A program made the translations under genes and the position numbers. DNA of 64,000 bases. It comes from Paraburkholderia flagellata (GTDB lineage Bacteria > Pseudomonadota > Gammaproteobacteria > Burkholderiales > Burkholderiaceae). A model generated the notes under the pieces. The model was given only the letters and a program-made list of their open reading frames with translations. It did no database searches and had not been told where the DNA came from. The stretch is taken from NCBI RefSeq assembly GCF_021390645.1, contig NZ_JAJEJT010000005.1, forward strand, positions 558,001-622,000, given 5' to 3'. Below are positions 18,094 to 27,051 of this stretch, one piece after another. Numbering within the stretch: position 1 is the stretch's first letter; each line of letters starts with the position of its first letter.

Positions 18094-19078
18094 TACGCTC
18101 AATGTGATCGAGGTCCTGAAGCCCGGACTAGCCACTTCGGTGCAGGACACGGGACGCCAGGGCTACTACCACGTTGGTATTCCGCCTTCCGGATCGCTCG
18201 ACCAGTACTCGTCCCGTGCGGCGAACCTGCTCGTGGGCAATGCCGAAGACGCGGCCGTGCTCGAACTGACCCTGCTGGGGCCGGAACTCCTTTTCCACTC
18301 GGATGCCCTCATTGCGCTTACGGGTGCGGAAATGACTCCGAAGATCGACGGCGTCGCCTACTCGAGCGATACGGCTTTGCGCATTCGGGCAGGGAGCAAG
18401 CTGACGTTCGACTACGTGAAGCGTGGCGCACGCGCGTATCTGGCGGTCTCCGGCGGCATCGATGTGCCGGCCGTACTGGGCAGTCGCTCGACCTACACGC
18501 TCGGCGCGATCGGCGGCCTGCAAGGCCGTCGCCTGCAAAAGGGCGACCGCCTCACGACGGGCGTGACAGACGCCAAGCTGGGTGAAGGGTTCGAACTGCC
18601 GGCCGCCTTGCGTGCGAAGCTCGACACGACGGTCGAATTGCGTGTGCTCACGGGGCTGTATCACTACCGCCTCACCAGCGAGTCGGCGCAAACGTTCTTC
18701 GAGGACGAATGGACAGTCGCGCCCGAAGCGGATCGCATTGGCTATCGCTACAAGAACGGGCGTCCGCTCCACTTCATGGATCGCGAGCAGCCCTTCGGTG
18801 CGGGCGCCGATCCGTCGAATATCGTCGATGCCTGCTATCCCATCGGCTCGATCCAGGTACCAGCCGGTCTGGAACCGATCATCCTGCATCGCGATGCGGT
18901 GTCGGGCGGCGGATACGCCACGATCGGCACGGTGATCAGCGCGGATATGGATCGGATCGGGCAAATGCAGCCGAACTACCGGGCGCGCTTCGTGAGCGTC
19001 ACCATGAACGAGGCGCTCGCGGCACGCCGCGACTATCAGCATCGCCTCGCCCTGCTGCGTGAAGCATTAACGCACTAG
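18083..19078 (+). CDS. pxpC: 5-oxoprolinase subunit C-like protein (KipA family, biotin-dependent carboxyltransferase domain)
   Basis: Predicted 331-residue KipA/PxpC protein. It starts IEVLKPGLATSVQDTGRQGYYHVGIPPSGSLD, the canonical family opening, and carries NLLVGN, LELTLLGPEL, YLAVSGGIDVPAVLGSRSTY and the GGYATIGTVISADMDRIGQ close. In databases the family is described as a biotin-dependent carboxyltransferase because of its homology to the urea carboxylase/allophanate system. It starts inside the pxpB 3' end (11-base overlap), so B and C are almost surely coupled and act as one complex. Confidence 0.87.
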   Translation: MPTDTLNVIEVLKPGLATSVQDTGRQGYYHVGIPPSGSLDQYSSRAANLLVGNAEDAAVLELTLLGPELLFHSDALIALTGAEMTPKIDGVAYSSDTALRIRAGSKLTFDYVKRGARAYLAVSGGIDVPAVLGSRSTYTLGAIGGLQGRRLQKGDRLTTGVTDAKLGEGFELPAALRAKLDTTVELRVLTGLYHYRLTSESAQTFFEDEWTVAPEADRIGYRYKNGRPLHFMDREQPFGAGADPSNIVDACYPIGSIQVPAGLEPIILHRDAVSGGGYATIGTVISADMDRIGQMQPNYRARFVSVTMNEALAARRDYQHRLALLREALTH

Positions 19079-19145
19079 ACCTGTCACGGTCAAGGGGCTG
19101 CCGGCAGTAGCACCGCCCCCTGCTTTTCCTTTCGCGACTCGCGTT

Positions 19146-19168
19146 CCGTGTGGCCTCGGGCCACACGG
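19146..19168 (+). terminator. Hairpin between pxpC and the permease gene
   Basis: CCGTGTGGCC-TCG-GGCCACACGG is a perfect 10-bp stem with a 3-base loop in the 211-base gap after pxpC. There is no following T-tract. It may be a partial terminator or a transcript-stabilising element that lowers permease expression relative to pxpABC. Confidence 0.45.
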
Positions 19169-19289
19169 CGGGCGCGCTCGCACCTGCTTTGCAGCATCGG
19201 CTGCCCGCCCGGCGTCAAGGCAGCCCCGCGGCAACATCGCACTGCGGTTAAGACGCTGTTCGCAAATTCCAGACTTGAGGAGCACGTTC

Positions 19290-20645
19290 ATGGCCAATCT
19301 GGCGCAGGAAAGCACGGAGGGAGACGTCGATCTTTCGACTGTCGCCATCCCCGATAGCGCGAGAATGCCCCCTTTCTCGCTGACGATGGCGTGGTGGGCG
19401 GTATGTAGCGCAGTGTTCTACATCGTGGTCGGCGCGACGCTTGCGCTGAATTACGGCGCACGCAACGCCTTGATCGGCATGGCGCTATCGGTTGTCTCGT
19501 ATGGCGCCGTCAACGCGATCATCAGCCGATACGCCATTCGCACGGGTTTATCGGTTGCGCTCTTCTCGCGTGTGCTGTTTGGCAGCGCGGGCGCCGCGCT
19601 CGCGACGCTGATCTTCTTCGCGACAGCCATTTACTACGCGGTATTCGAGGGCTCGGTCATTGCAGTCGCGGCCAATCACCTGTTTCCCGCGCTCGCATAC
19701 AAGTGGGCCGCGCTGATCGTAGTCTGCTACAGCGTGCCGCTCGTGTTCGGCAGCGTTCAGCACTGGCTGGACAAGTTCAACGGCGTACTGCTGCCGTTTT
19801 ACCTGCTCGGACTCCTCGCGGCCGTGGGACTCGCGACCTGGGAGTACGGCTACAACGCGTCCTGGCTGGATTTTGGCCCCAAGGGCGCGGTGCCGGCCGA
19901 TGGCTGGTGGCACTGCTTCGTCTACTACATGGGCGTGTGGGTGCTCATGATGTTCACGTTCGACTACGCCCGCTTTGGGCGCAAGGAGGATACGCAGTAT
20001 CACGGTCGCTGGAATTTCGGGATGCCGTTCTATCTCGTCACCTTTCTCGTGAACGGCGCGGCCGGCATTTACCTCGTCAGCACCATTCCCGGCCTGGGTA
20101 CGCTCTCCGAAGTATCGGTCGTGTTGGCATTGCTCAAGCTGATGGGCATCTGGGGACTGCTGTTCGTGTGGGTCACGCAGTCGCGCATCAACACGGCGAA
20201 CTACTATCTCGCGACCATCAACATGCAGGCGTTCTTTCAGAAGATCGCCGGCCTGCGGGCGCCAAAATTCGTGTGGGCACTGGTCGTCGGCGTTGTAGTC
20301 TATGTCCTGATGATGGCCGACATTTTCTCGAAGATCCTCATGGCGCTCGCCTGGCAAGGTATTTTCGTTGTCGCGTGGGTGGGCGTTGCGCTCGCCCATA
20401 TCACCTCTGCACGCTATGTCCAACTCATAGGCACCGATATCGAATGCCGCGATACCCATGTACCGCAGTTCAATCCCGGCGGCTTGATTGCCTGGTTCGC
20501 GGGCGCCTTTGTCGGCTTCGCATTGAACAGCGGATCGGGTTTTGTCGCTTCGCTGTCCGCGCCCGCCACCTTCGCCATTTCGTGGGTCGTGTATAGCGGT
20601 CTGCTGGCCACGGCGAAGCGAACGTGGTTCGTGCGGAACACGTAA
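19290..20645 (+). CDS. NCS1 family permease (second copy)
   Basis: Predicted 451-residue inner-membrane NCS1 carrier, closely related to the permease at 7733-9091: both share PDSARM, SLTMAWWA, AIYYA-FEGSVIA, the LDKFNGVLLPFYL block, YARFG-KED and WVTQ-RINTAN. The ATG at 19290 has TTGAGGAG 9 bases upstream. It lies on the same strand as pxpABC and probably ends that operon. Two paralogous carriers, one per hydrolase operon, suggest related but not identical cyclic amide substrates or simple duplication of the locus. Confidence 0.88.
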   Translation: MANLAQESTEGDVDLSTVAIPDSARMPPFSLTMAWWAVCSAVFYIVVGATLALNYGARNALIGMALSVVSYGAVNAIISRYAIRTGLSVALFSRVLFGSAGAALATLIFFATAIYYAVFEGSVIAVAANHLFPALAYKWAALIVVCYSVPLVFGSVQHWLDKFNGVLLPFYLLGLLAAVGLATWEYGYNASWLDFGPKGAVPADGWWHCFVYYMGVWVLMMFTFDYARFGRKEDTQYHGRWNFGMPFYLVTFLVNGAAGIYLVSTIPGLGTLSEVSVVLALLKLMGIWGLLFVWVTQSRINTANYYLATINMQAFFQKIAGLRAPKFVWALVVGVVVYVLMMADIFSKILMALAWQGIFVVAWVGVALAHITSARYVQLIGTDIECRDTHVPQFNPGGLIAWFAGAFVGFALNSGSGFVASLSAPATFAISWVVYSGLLATAKRTWFVRNT

Positions 20646-20730
20646 GCGAGTTCACTTCGTCTCCACTTTTCTGCGCTCTACTGACCGAGCCGCCGCACGC
20701 GATGCCCGTGCTCGATTCATGGGTCCTCGG

Positions 20731-20930
20731 TCAGCCCTGACGGCTTTCCCGTTTGGCCAGATCAATAATGGAAGCACGCGTAATACCTGGCAATATGGTG
20801 CCCGATAGCGGCGGTGTATGCAGAGAACCGTCGTCCATCACGAAGAACACGTTCATGCCACCCAGTCACTCGATCCATTTGTGTTCTGCTGCGTCGAGGA
20901 ACGCGACCTGGGTCGTCGTCCGACTCTCGC
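20731..20930 (-). pseudogene. Remnant of a branched-chain amino-acid aminotransferase
   Basis: Minus-strand reading gives QVAFLDAAEHKWIE, an in-frame TGA, then [20 protein letters not shown] and [16 protein letters not shown] before a final stop at 20731. This is the conserved core of IlvE-type aminotransferases ([46 protein letters not shown]). Both ends are missing and the reading is broken by the stop, so it is a fragment. It lies directly after another truncated gene, marking a deletion scar at the edge of the catabolic block. Confidence 0.75.
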
Positions 20931-20959
20931 AGCCCTCGGTGTGAAGCCACGCCGGCCCG

Positions 20960-21457
20960 TCAGGCCAGTGCCAGGACCTTCTTGAAAACGGTGTCGAGCA
21001 TCTGCACCGGGTCGCGCGCCAGGTCCATCGCACGCCACGCGATGAAGTGGTCTGGACGCACGAGCACCGCGCCACCCGGCCCGAACTCGCGATTCCGCAG
21101 CCATTCGCAACGGAAATCGAAGCGGTCCCCCTCGTGCACGCCGACCGTGAATGCTTCGAGCGCAATACCGTAATTCGCGGCTAGCCGGCAGGCTGCCTCG
21201 CACCATGCCTGCCCCTGCTCGCCGGCAATCAGCAGGAAGCGGCCCCGGCCGACTACCCCGTTGATCGAGTAGCGGCCGCGCATATCTTCGAGCCACACGT
21301 GCGGTAGCGAATGGCCGGGCTTCGTGCTGGGGCGGAAATCGCCATCGCGATCGAGCGGTATCCGCCAGCTCAAGGTGTTCCCGGGCGCCGTACAGGCGCC
21401 GCGAAGCGGAGCCGGTGGTTCGGTTCGAGACGCCGCCGGGCAAACAGATGCATGCAT
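20960..21457 (-). pseudogene. Truncated aromatic-ring FAD monooxygenase (C-terminal domain)
   Basis: The 165-codon frame matches the C-terminal, thioredoxin-like domain of PheA/TfdB/MhpA-type flavin hydroxylases: STKPGHSLPHVWLE, INGVVGRGRFLLIAGEQGQAW, then FGPGGAVLVRPDHFIAWRA and a short helical end. The FAD-binding and substrate domains, about 400 residues, are absent upstream. The protein cannot be active alone, so I call it a 3' remnant. Start given is only the first in-frame ATG. Confidence 0.72.
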
Positions 21458-23497
21458 TGCTCGCTACAAATTACGTATTTTTTGATACACCACCCCGCAG
21501 GACCGCTACACTCCGCCAATTTTGGACTCCGGCCGCGCTTTATTTCCGCCAGAGGCGCTGGCATCCGTGAAACATTACCTGCATATTCGGCTATAACGCC
21601 CACCACACAATGCTTCCGGGCTGGCTAGGTTCTTTTCGACCCTGTTTCACGCATATGCTAAGAGGCTGTCGGGTACTACACGAAGACAATCGCATCGCAG
21701 TTGATCGTGACGTGGTCTTCCGTGACTTCCTATATTGAAGCCCATGCGGCTTTGGCCACTCTGCGCGTCATTCGCGGACGACACCAACGCTAATGTCTAG
21801 ACGCCGGCGGGTCTTCGCCGCGCCGGCCGAGAGGCGCAGCCGCGGACTGCCCCCAACCTCGGCGCAGGGTCCATTGCTATTGATGGCGGCTTTCTGCATT
21901 GGACGGGCGACCTTCAATGAATAGATTGTTAGTTGCGTAATATATTGGCGAGATCGAACTCGGGTGAACTGCCGTTTTTATGCGCAAGCAGTCGATCGGG
22001 CGCAAGTTGTTCCCTGGGAAAGCCGCATCGGCAACGCGTTGACTCGAGAGCGCCTAGCGCCCACTGCAAGGACCGCGGCGCAGTGCCCCAGGATTCGCCG
22101 CATGGATGCGACAAGTTCACATCAATGGCGGCCAGTGACATTGCCGACGCGACTGGCCCCCTCCGCACGTTCCCGCGAAGGTCACGATGAGACGCGATAT
22201 TGCCGTCAGCGGGGGCAACGGCAGCAGTCAAAGCCCCCTAACCAGCGAATGCGCGCCAGCAAGGCGGATGATGAACCGAAGTCAGCGATTGACGATGTTG
22301 CGTTAGCGACAACGAATTTATCCCCGCGACTAATTTGCGCTGCGATGAATGCCTAGCCTAGATCCGTGCAGCACGCAGGGCAGGCGATTCACCTGTGCCA
22401 CACGCGCGGGTAGCACCAGAATGCGGGTTCTTGTAGGACGAGACGCTTGATGCATGCCGCAGCCAGGAGGTGAGCGTTAGGCTTTGAACAGGCCACTCGC
22501 AGCAATGCAGCCCCCCTTAGACTACTTGTAGTCATTTGCATCAGGCCGCCTACGTAGGCCCCTATCGTGGCATTAGGGAAAAGCATCCGACACCAACGCC
22601 CAATCCCGACCTAGGATCGGGCAGTTCCCCACTCAGCCTCCGATGGCGATCCATCGCACCAGTCTTGCTATTGCCGCGATTCGCCTCACACGTAATGGGT
22701 CTGCATTGGAGACGGTATAGTGATTTCCAATTCGGGGCTTGGGGGGTGCTAGAACCTGATTACCCTGAACCTCCGATGGAGAATCTGATTCCCGAGACGA
22801 GGCCGGAACTCTGTCGCGGCGCAGTTACTGGTCACCTCAAGCTTACGTCTTGGGAAATGTCGTCATTGGAGTCGCTGATTCGCAGGGCCCGGCGGCGCTA
22901 GTATGCGACGCGAGCACCTGGCCCCTGGCGCGAATACGATTTCTCACGGGACCGTTGAAAGCCCTGTAATTTCGGGCAATCGGCGCCTACGCTTCGACGG
23001 TCGCGAGAGCTGGGAATGAAACTCACAACCCTCATCGCGGTTACCACTAACGGCCAAACGGAGGCCGTCGAAGTTTGGCAGCGTCAGCACGAAATCGAAC
23101 CGTCGAACCTCTGCATCTTGCTGCTGGGCCGAGTGGTTCCGGCGCAAACCGAACAAGTCCGCACCCTCGCGACGGTTCCCACTTGTCGTGTTGCGCCCGT
23201 AAGCTAACGATCGAAGGATCAGCCAAGTGGATATTGTCCCGGGACACCGCATCCTTTGTCGGCGCCCCGGATTATTTGTTGTGAGCGGTGAACGCGGATG
23301 CCGACGGAAGTCTCATAAAGTCCGATGTCCGAGTTCGTTCGTGAGCGACCGTCAATCGCCCCCATTGGAGCGAGCGCTTCCGACCCAAATGCGTCTTCGA
23401 CAAGATAGATCGGGTCACTTGATTGCGACGCGAGTTTGGCCTCAATCGGACACTGCCTATGTGGCCGCCGCACATGCGCCAGGCTGAACAACCAGAA

Positions 23498-23510
23498 TCC
23501 ATAGTATGGA
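23498..23510. repeat. Candidate parS site 1
   Basis: TCCATAGTATGGA: 6-base arms around one central base. First of four related copies near the 3' end of the parAB operon. Confidence 0.55.
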
Positions 23511-23706
23511 CCCCGCTCCCGTCCATGTGCGTTCGCGCCCCAGGATCTACAAGCCGAAGGTCGGACGCATCGTTCAACGGCCGACTCCAGACGCGAGTCA
23601 ACGCTATGAACGGAGCTATGAGATGCTCCGGTTCGCGACGCACGCGTCAATGACGCTTCGAAACTCATGTGCGAGATTAAGTTTGTCGCAGCGATTGATG
23701 TCTCAA

Positions 23707-23719
23707 TCCATACTATGGA
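23707..23719. repeat. Candidate parS site 2
   Basis: TCCATACTATGGA, embedded in CAATCCATACTATGGACTC. Identical over 18 bases with site 3. Confidence 0.58.
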
Positions 23720-23826
23720 CTCGCGCGATCTTCCGATGCTGCTGCAACCAATCCCCCCTCGGCAGATCGCGGTTGGCTTGACAACGATGCCCGTAGCGCC
23801 AGTTACCGACTCGCTGAGTTCGCCAA

Positions 23827-23839
23827 TCCATACTATGGA
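23827..23839. repeat. Candidate parS site 3
   Basis: TCCATACTATGGA, embedded in CAATCCATACTATGGACTC; 120 bases from site 2. Confidence 0.58.
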
Positions 23840-23916
23840 CTCCCCACATGGCGCGCTTGACTTCGGGCCTGCGGAATCGTCACAGAAAATGACTCAGCCC
23901 GGCTGGAGCGCCACTG

Positions 23917-23929
23917 CCCATAGTGTGGA
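23917..23929. repeat. Candidate parS site 4 (imperfect)
   Basis: Reverse complement TCCACACTATGGG differs from the site 2/3 core at two positions. It lies 12 bases beyond the parB terminator T-tract and 90 bases from site 3. Confidence 0.5.
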
Positions 23930-23940
23930 TTGCGCGGCGC

Positions 23941-23969
23941 AAATAAAAAAGCCCGCACTAGGCGGGCTT
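23941..23969 (-). terminator. Rho-independent terminator of parAB
   Basis: On the minus strand AAGCCCGC-CTAGT-GCGGGCTT forms a perfect 8-bp GC-rich stem followed by a run of six T and then ATTT. It starts about 20 bases after the parB stop. A textbook intrinsic terminator for the partition operon. Confidence 0.88.
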
Positions 23970-23987
23970 CAACAAAACTGTCTCACT

Positions 23988-24956
23988 TCATTTCGGGTGC
24001 TGATTAAATGACTGGCTGATAAGCGCCCGAATCTGCGCCTCAAGAGTCTCGGTGATCACCCCTGGTTTGAACTTGACCGCAAAGCCATTCACGTCCTTCG
24101 TGATCGAACCCGCATGCTCCTTGCCGGCGAAGAATTTGTCGATACTTCTCTCGTTCGCAGTCGTGGACGTCGTTCCCCGCGTGGCAAGTAACTTAATCGC
24201 TGCCGCGACCTTTCCTTGCTCAAGCTCGCCTGAAACGACGTCGGGCCAAACCTCTCGCGCCGCTGCTAGCCCAGCTTCACCAAATTTTCGAATTGCCGAC
24301 ACGATCGCCTCTGCTGCGTTCGCACCCAACAAACGCGGTTGAATCTCCAGATCCTTGAGGATAAACGTCGGCAGCTTGTCGAAACTCAGAAACTGAAAGA
24401 GGCCGCTTCGCGAGAGCCCCAGAGCTTCCGCCAGTCGCTTCCTGTCCGGAAACTCTCTTTCTGTGCGGCGGATAGACAGGCTGATTTCATAGTCTGACAA
24501 ATCGTCGCGACTGACGTTTTCGACCATTGCCAGAACCGCCATGTCAGAATCCGAGCAATCGGCGACGACTGCCTTGATCGTGTCGAGACCCAGAACCTTG
24601 TGCGCACGCCAACGTCGTTCACCTGCAACGATCTGATAGCCCGACTCGACACGGCGAACTACGATCGGCTGCACCTGGCCGACCTCGCGGATCGATTCTG
24701 CCAATTCGCTCAGCTTCGCTTCGTTGAATATTCGCCGAGGCTGCCATGGATTGGGCGCGATGTTAGCAACAGGCAATGCCGACGTCACGCCTGCCGCCTC
24801 GAGTTCCTGAACGCGAAGTTGCGCAACAGCAAGTGCGCCTGCGAGCCCAGGCGCGGTCTGCGTACGCTCCGAGCGCTTCACCTCGTCTTCCTGGATCGCC
24901 GACGTCTTTCGAATACCGGCCGTCTTCGCCAGCAGTTGTTCACGCATGTTGCTCAT
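23988..24956 (-). CDS. parB: ParB family partition protein
   Basis: Predicted 322-residue centromere-binding protein. The N-terminal ParB/Spo0J CTP-binding domain is seen in IAPNPWQPRRIFNEAKLSELAESI, then VGQVQPIVVRR and the arginine motif AGERRWRAHK, followed by MVENVSRDDLSDYEISLSI and a helix-turn-helix at KRLAEALGLSRSGLFQFLSF. The start at 24956 is chosen because its ATG overlaps the parA TGA (ATGA), the usual coupled arrangement. It should load on parS sites and activate ParA for segregation. Four palindromes just beyond its terminator are the best candidate sites. The C-terminal third is divergent from chromosomal ParB, as in plasmid-type partition proteins. Confidence 0.92.
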   Translation of the reverse strand: MSNMREQLLAKTAGIRKTSAIQEDEVKRSERTQTAPGLAGALAVAQLRVQELEAAGVTSALPVANIAPNPWQPRRIFNEAKLSELAESIREVGQVQPIVVRRVESGYQIVAGERRWRAHKVLGLDTIKAVVADCSDSDMAVLAMVENVSRDDLSDYEISLSIRRTEREFPDRKRLAEALGLSRSGLFQFLSFDKLPTFILKDLEIQPRLLGANAAEAIVSAIRKFGEAGLAAAREVWPDVVSGELEQGKVAAAIKLLATRGTTSTTANERSIDKFFAGKEHAGSITKDVNGFAVKFKPGVITETLEAQIRALISQSFNQHPK

Positions 24957-26215
24957 TGCGCAGTCCTCCATTTTTCTTCATAAATTTCGTCCAACCAACG
25001 GCAATAGTCGATGAGGGGCTGCCGTACCCGCTGCAGCGCCTTGGCTGCGCTATGTGAACTGCTGATATCGAATACCGTGGAAAAGGCTAGTGCTCCGGTG
25101 CTCATGACCGAACTGGCAGGCACTTCAATCGCATGGAGCCAGTTTTCATAAGCGCTCTCTGCCCACGCTCGCACGATAGGGGCAGACGAAGTCCGACCAT
25201 AGTCCACCCTCGACAGCAGCAGCGAGATGAAGTCGTACTTCTTGCCTTGTTCGTACTTGATGAAACTCTTCGATACGTCCGAGAATAGCCGCCAGAATGA
25301 CAGCGAGCTGATGAAATCGAGGTTCTCCGGCACCATCGGCATTACGAGCGCGTCAGCTGCAAGCAATGCGTTCAGGTTCATATATGAGAGCGACGGCGAC
25401 GTATCCATGAGGATGTAGTCGTACTGCTTGCGCAGCGGCTCGAGGCCCTCCCGCAAAACGGTCCAGAACTTGAATCCCGGCTTGACCTTCTGCATCGCGG
25501 GCAAATGGAATTCCGCCCCAATGAGTTCCGTGTGCGCTGGTATGACGTCGAGGCCGTCCCAGTACGTCGACTGAATACGTGCGCCCAAACCACCTTCGAT
25601 TTGCTGGTCGTAAATATAGGGAAGCACGGTGTCTTCCGGTGTTACGTCCTTCTCAGCATATAGACCGCAGAGCTCAGACAATGAGGCTTGCGGGTCGAGA
25701 TCCACAACAAGAACTTTACGCCCGCGCAGCGTAAGCCCCTGCGCAAGGCACATCGTGGTCGTCGTTTTCGCCGAGCCACCCTTTAGTTGGGCAGTTATGA
25801 TAACTTTCCCATCTGGTTCCCTTGTTCCGGTGACGAGCGGAGTCTGGTAGATATCTGAGACTTTCTGTACCCAGATGCGAGCCTCTTCGAGCGTGAAAGT
25901 CCGCGTGCGGCCTGAGCCCGCTGCTGTCCCCGGTGGCAATTCGCCATCCCCTTTTGTGGCCAGATACTGAACCTGGGAATGGGTGACGTTGCACATCGCA
26001 GCAATTTCACCTGTCTTGAATACCGGGGCCGCCTTGCGAGGCCTAGGCGCAAGTATGGTTTCGCGCAATTCATCTGTAAAAATCGATACCTTTTCAGCGA
26101 ACGCGCTAATCTGTTCCAAGGGCACAGTCCGATCGACTGCTGGAAGTTGGCTTGTTTTCACCATTCTGAGGTTTTCGAGAAAATTTCGATAAAGCTCATA
26201 ATACAGAAACAGCAT
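24953..26215 (-). CDS. parA: ParA family partition ATPase (type Ia, with N-terminal HTH)
   Basis: Predicted 420-residue Walker-type ATPase. Residues about 60-125 form a DNA-binding helix-turn-helix (FKTGEIAAMCNVTHSQVQYLA), marking type Ia ParA like P1 ParA, which also represses its own operon. The deviant Walker A is LKGGSAKTTTT at about residues 144-154, then VVDLDPQASLS (Walker A') and YDYILMDTSPSLSYMNLNAL (Walker B region). ParA moves ParB-parS complexes to segregate the replicon. It is the first gene of the par operon, divergent from rep across the iteron region. Start taken at the ATG at 26215; an internal ATG at 26164 is less likely. Confidence 0.92.
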   Translation of the reverse strand: MLFLYYELYRNFLENLRMVKTSQLPAVDRTVPLEQISAFAEKVSIFTDELRETILAPRPRKAAPVFKTGEIAAMCNVTHSQVQYLATKGDGELPPGTAAGSGRTRTFTLEEARIWVQKVSDIYQTPLVTGTREPDGKVIITAQLKGGSAKTTTTMCLAQGLTLRGRKVLVVDLDPQASLSELCGLYAEKDVTPEDTVLPYIYDQQIEGGLGARIQSTYWDGLDVIPAHTELIGAEFHLPAMQKVKPGFKFWTVLREGLEPLRKQYDYILMDTSPSLSYMNLNALLAADALVMPMVPENLDFISSLSFWRLFSDVSKSFIKYEQGKKYDFISLLLSRVDYGRTSSAPIVRAWAESAYENWLHAIEVPASSVMSTGALAFSTVFDISSSHSAAKALQRVRQPLIDYCRWLDEIYEEKWRTAQ

Positions 26216-26319
26216 GGATTTTTCAGCCTAAATCACTGTAAACACAGAAATTTATTCGAATCTTGGGCTCAAAATCCCAGAAATCGTGCCGTCGCAGGCC
26301 CAATCTCCCTTTGAACTGA

Positions 26320-26504
26320 GCACAACGGGGCTCACCTTCCCATCCGCAGGGCGGCCAAGTGGCTCCGACAAATGGAGAAAACCACCGGCTCCAGGGATTG
26401 CCGCACATTTGACCTCACCGTCAACAGCGACCGTTCACGCGGCCTTCCCCGTGATCCACGCATGCGAATCGCTGTGTTCGTCTGCGTGCACAATGAACCT
26501 CACC
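26320..26504 (-). repeat. Iterons, left group (3 reverse copies)
   Basis: On the minus strand: GGTGAGCCCCGTTGTGC (26320-26336), GGTGAGGTCAAATGTGC (26403-26419) and GGTGAGGTTCATTGTGC (26488-26504). Spacing is 83 and 85 bases, about eight helical turns. These are likely Rep-binding sites, spaced unlike the right group. Confidence 0.75.
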
Positions 26505-26715
26505 TTGAATCGCTGTACTTCGCGACTCGGGAAAGCACGCTTTCGTAGAAATAGCTCATCCCCTCACCGGCTCGAGGTCCTTTATGCATCAGAGCAGTCG
26601 TCACGCAGATCCGTGTGTGCGCAGTACGTGAGTTGTTTTGTAAACCTAAAAACTGGACAAACAAACTAACGGATCATCTGCATTTCAATAATAATCAAAT
26701 ACTTAAGTCGAGAAA

Positions 26716-27024
26716 GGTGAGGGTCATTGTGCTCAAGGTGAGGTCTGTTGTGCATCAGAGGGAGGTTTTGCACCCGAGAAGGTGAGATCGCAGCTACACG
26801 ATGGTGAGGTCTGGTGTGTGTGACTTCCTCTTATCCACAAGGGTGAGATTCATTGTGCGCGATGGCACGAGCCTTCCGGAAACCCATGCCGCACGGGCGA
26901 CCGCGAGAATCTGGGCTCGTTAGCGGTGAGGTTTGTTGTGCGTGTGGTGAGGTTGTTTGTGCACAGATCGACGTAAAAGCGGGGGCCCTCCTAAGTCGCC
27001 TCACGATGGTGAGGTTTGTTGTGT
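26716..27024 (+). repeat. Iterons, right group (7 direct copies)
   Basis: Copies fit GGTGAGGTTTGTTGTGC at 26716, 26737, 26803, 26842, 26925, 26946 and 27008 (17 bases each). The pairs 26716/26737 and 26925/26946 are exactly 21 bases apart. Weaker half copies are seen near 26759 and 26781. The last copy runs into the rep promoter, so Rep binding there could repress its own gene. Confidence 0.82.
26831..26839 (+). promoter_or_regulatory. DnaA box
   Basis: TTATCCACA is a perfect match to the consensus DnaA box and lies within the right iteron group, three bases before the iteron at 26842. It indicates that host DnaA helps open this origin. Confidence 0.8.
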
Positions 27025-27051
27025 TGACAGCTCACCTACGGGTGATACAGT
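27024..27051 (+). promoter_or_regulatory. Probable rep promoter with internal operator
   Basis: TTGACA (27024-27029) is a perfect -35 box; TACAGT (27046-27051) follows after 16 bases as -10. The spacer contains the inverted repeat TCACC-TACG-GGTGA (27032-27045), built from the first bases of the iteron, which fits an operator for autorepression by Rep dimers. Confidence 0.6.

Larger units (their letters stand above)
21458..23940. other. Long non-coding stretch with candidate partition sites
   Basis: About 2.5 kb without a convincing gene on either strand. Open frames are short, mutually overlapping and without motifs. The right part contains four copies of a palindrome listed separately. The left part may be decayed DNA from insertions. 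Confidence 0.5.

Noticed and set aside
23667..24011. Plus-strand frame of 114 codons over the palindromes
   Set aside because: It crosses the parAB terminator and the palindromic sites, has no motif and ends inside parB antisense.
26281..27030. CRISPR array in the repeated DNA before rep
   Set aside because: Repeats are only 17 bases, occur in both orientations with irregular spacing and next to a DnaA box and Rep gene; they are iterons.
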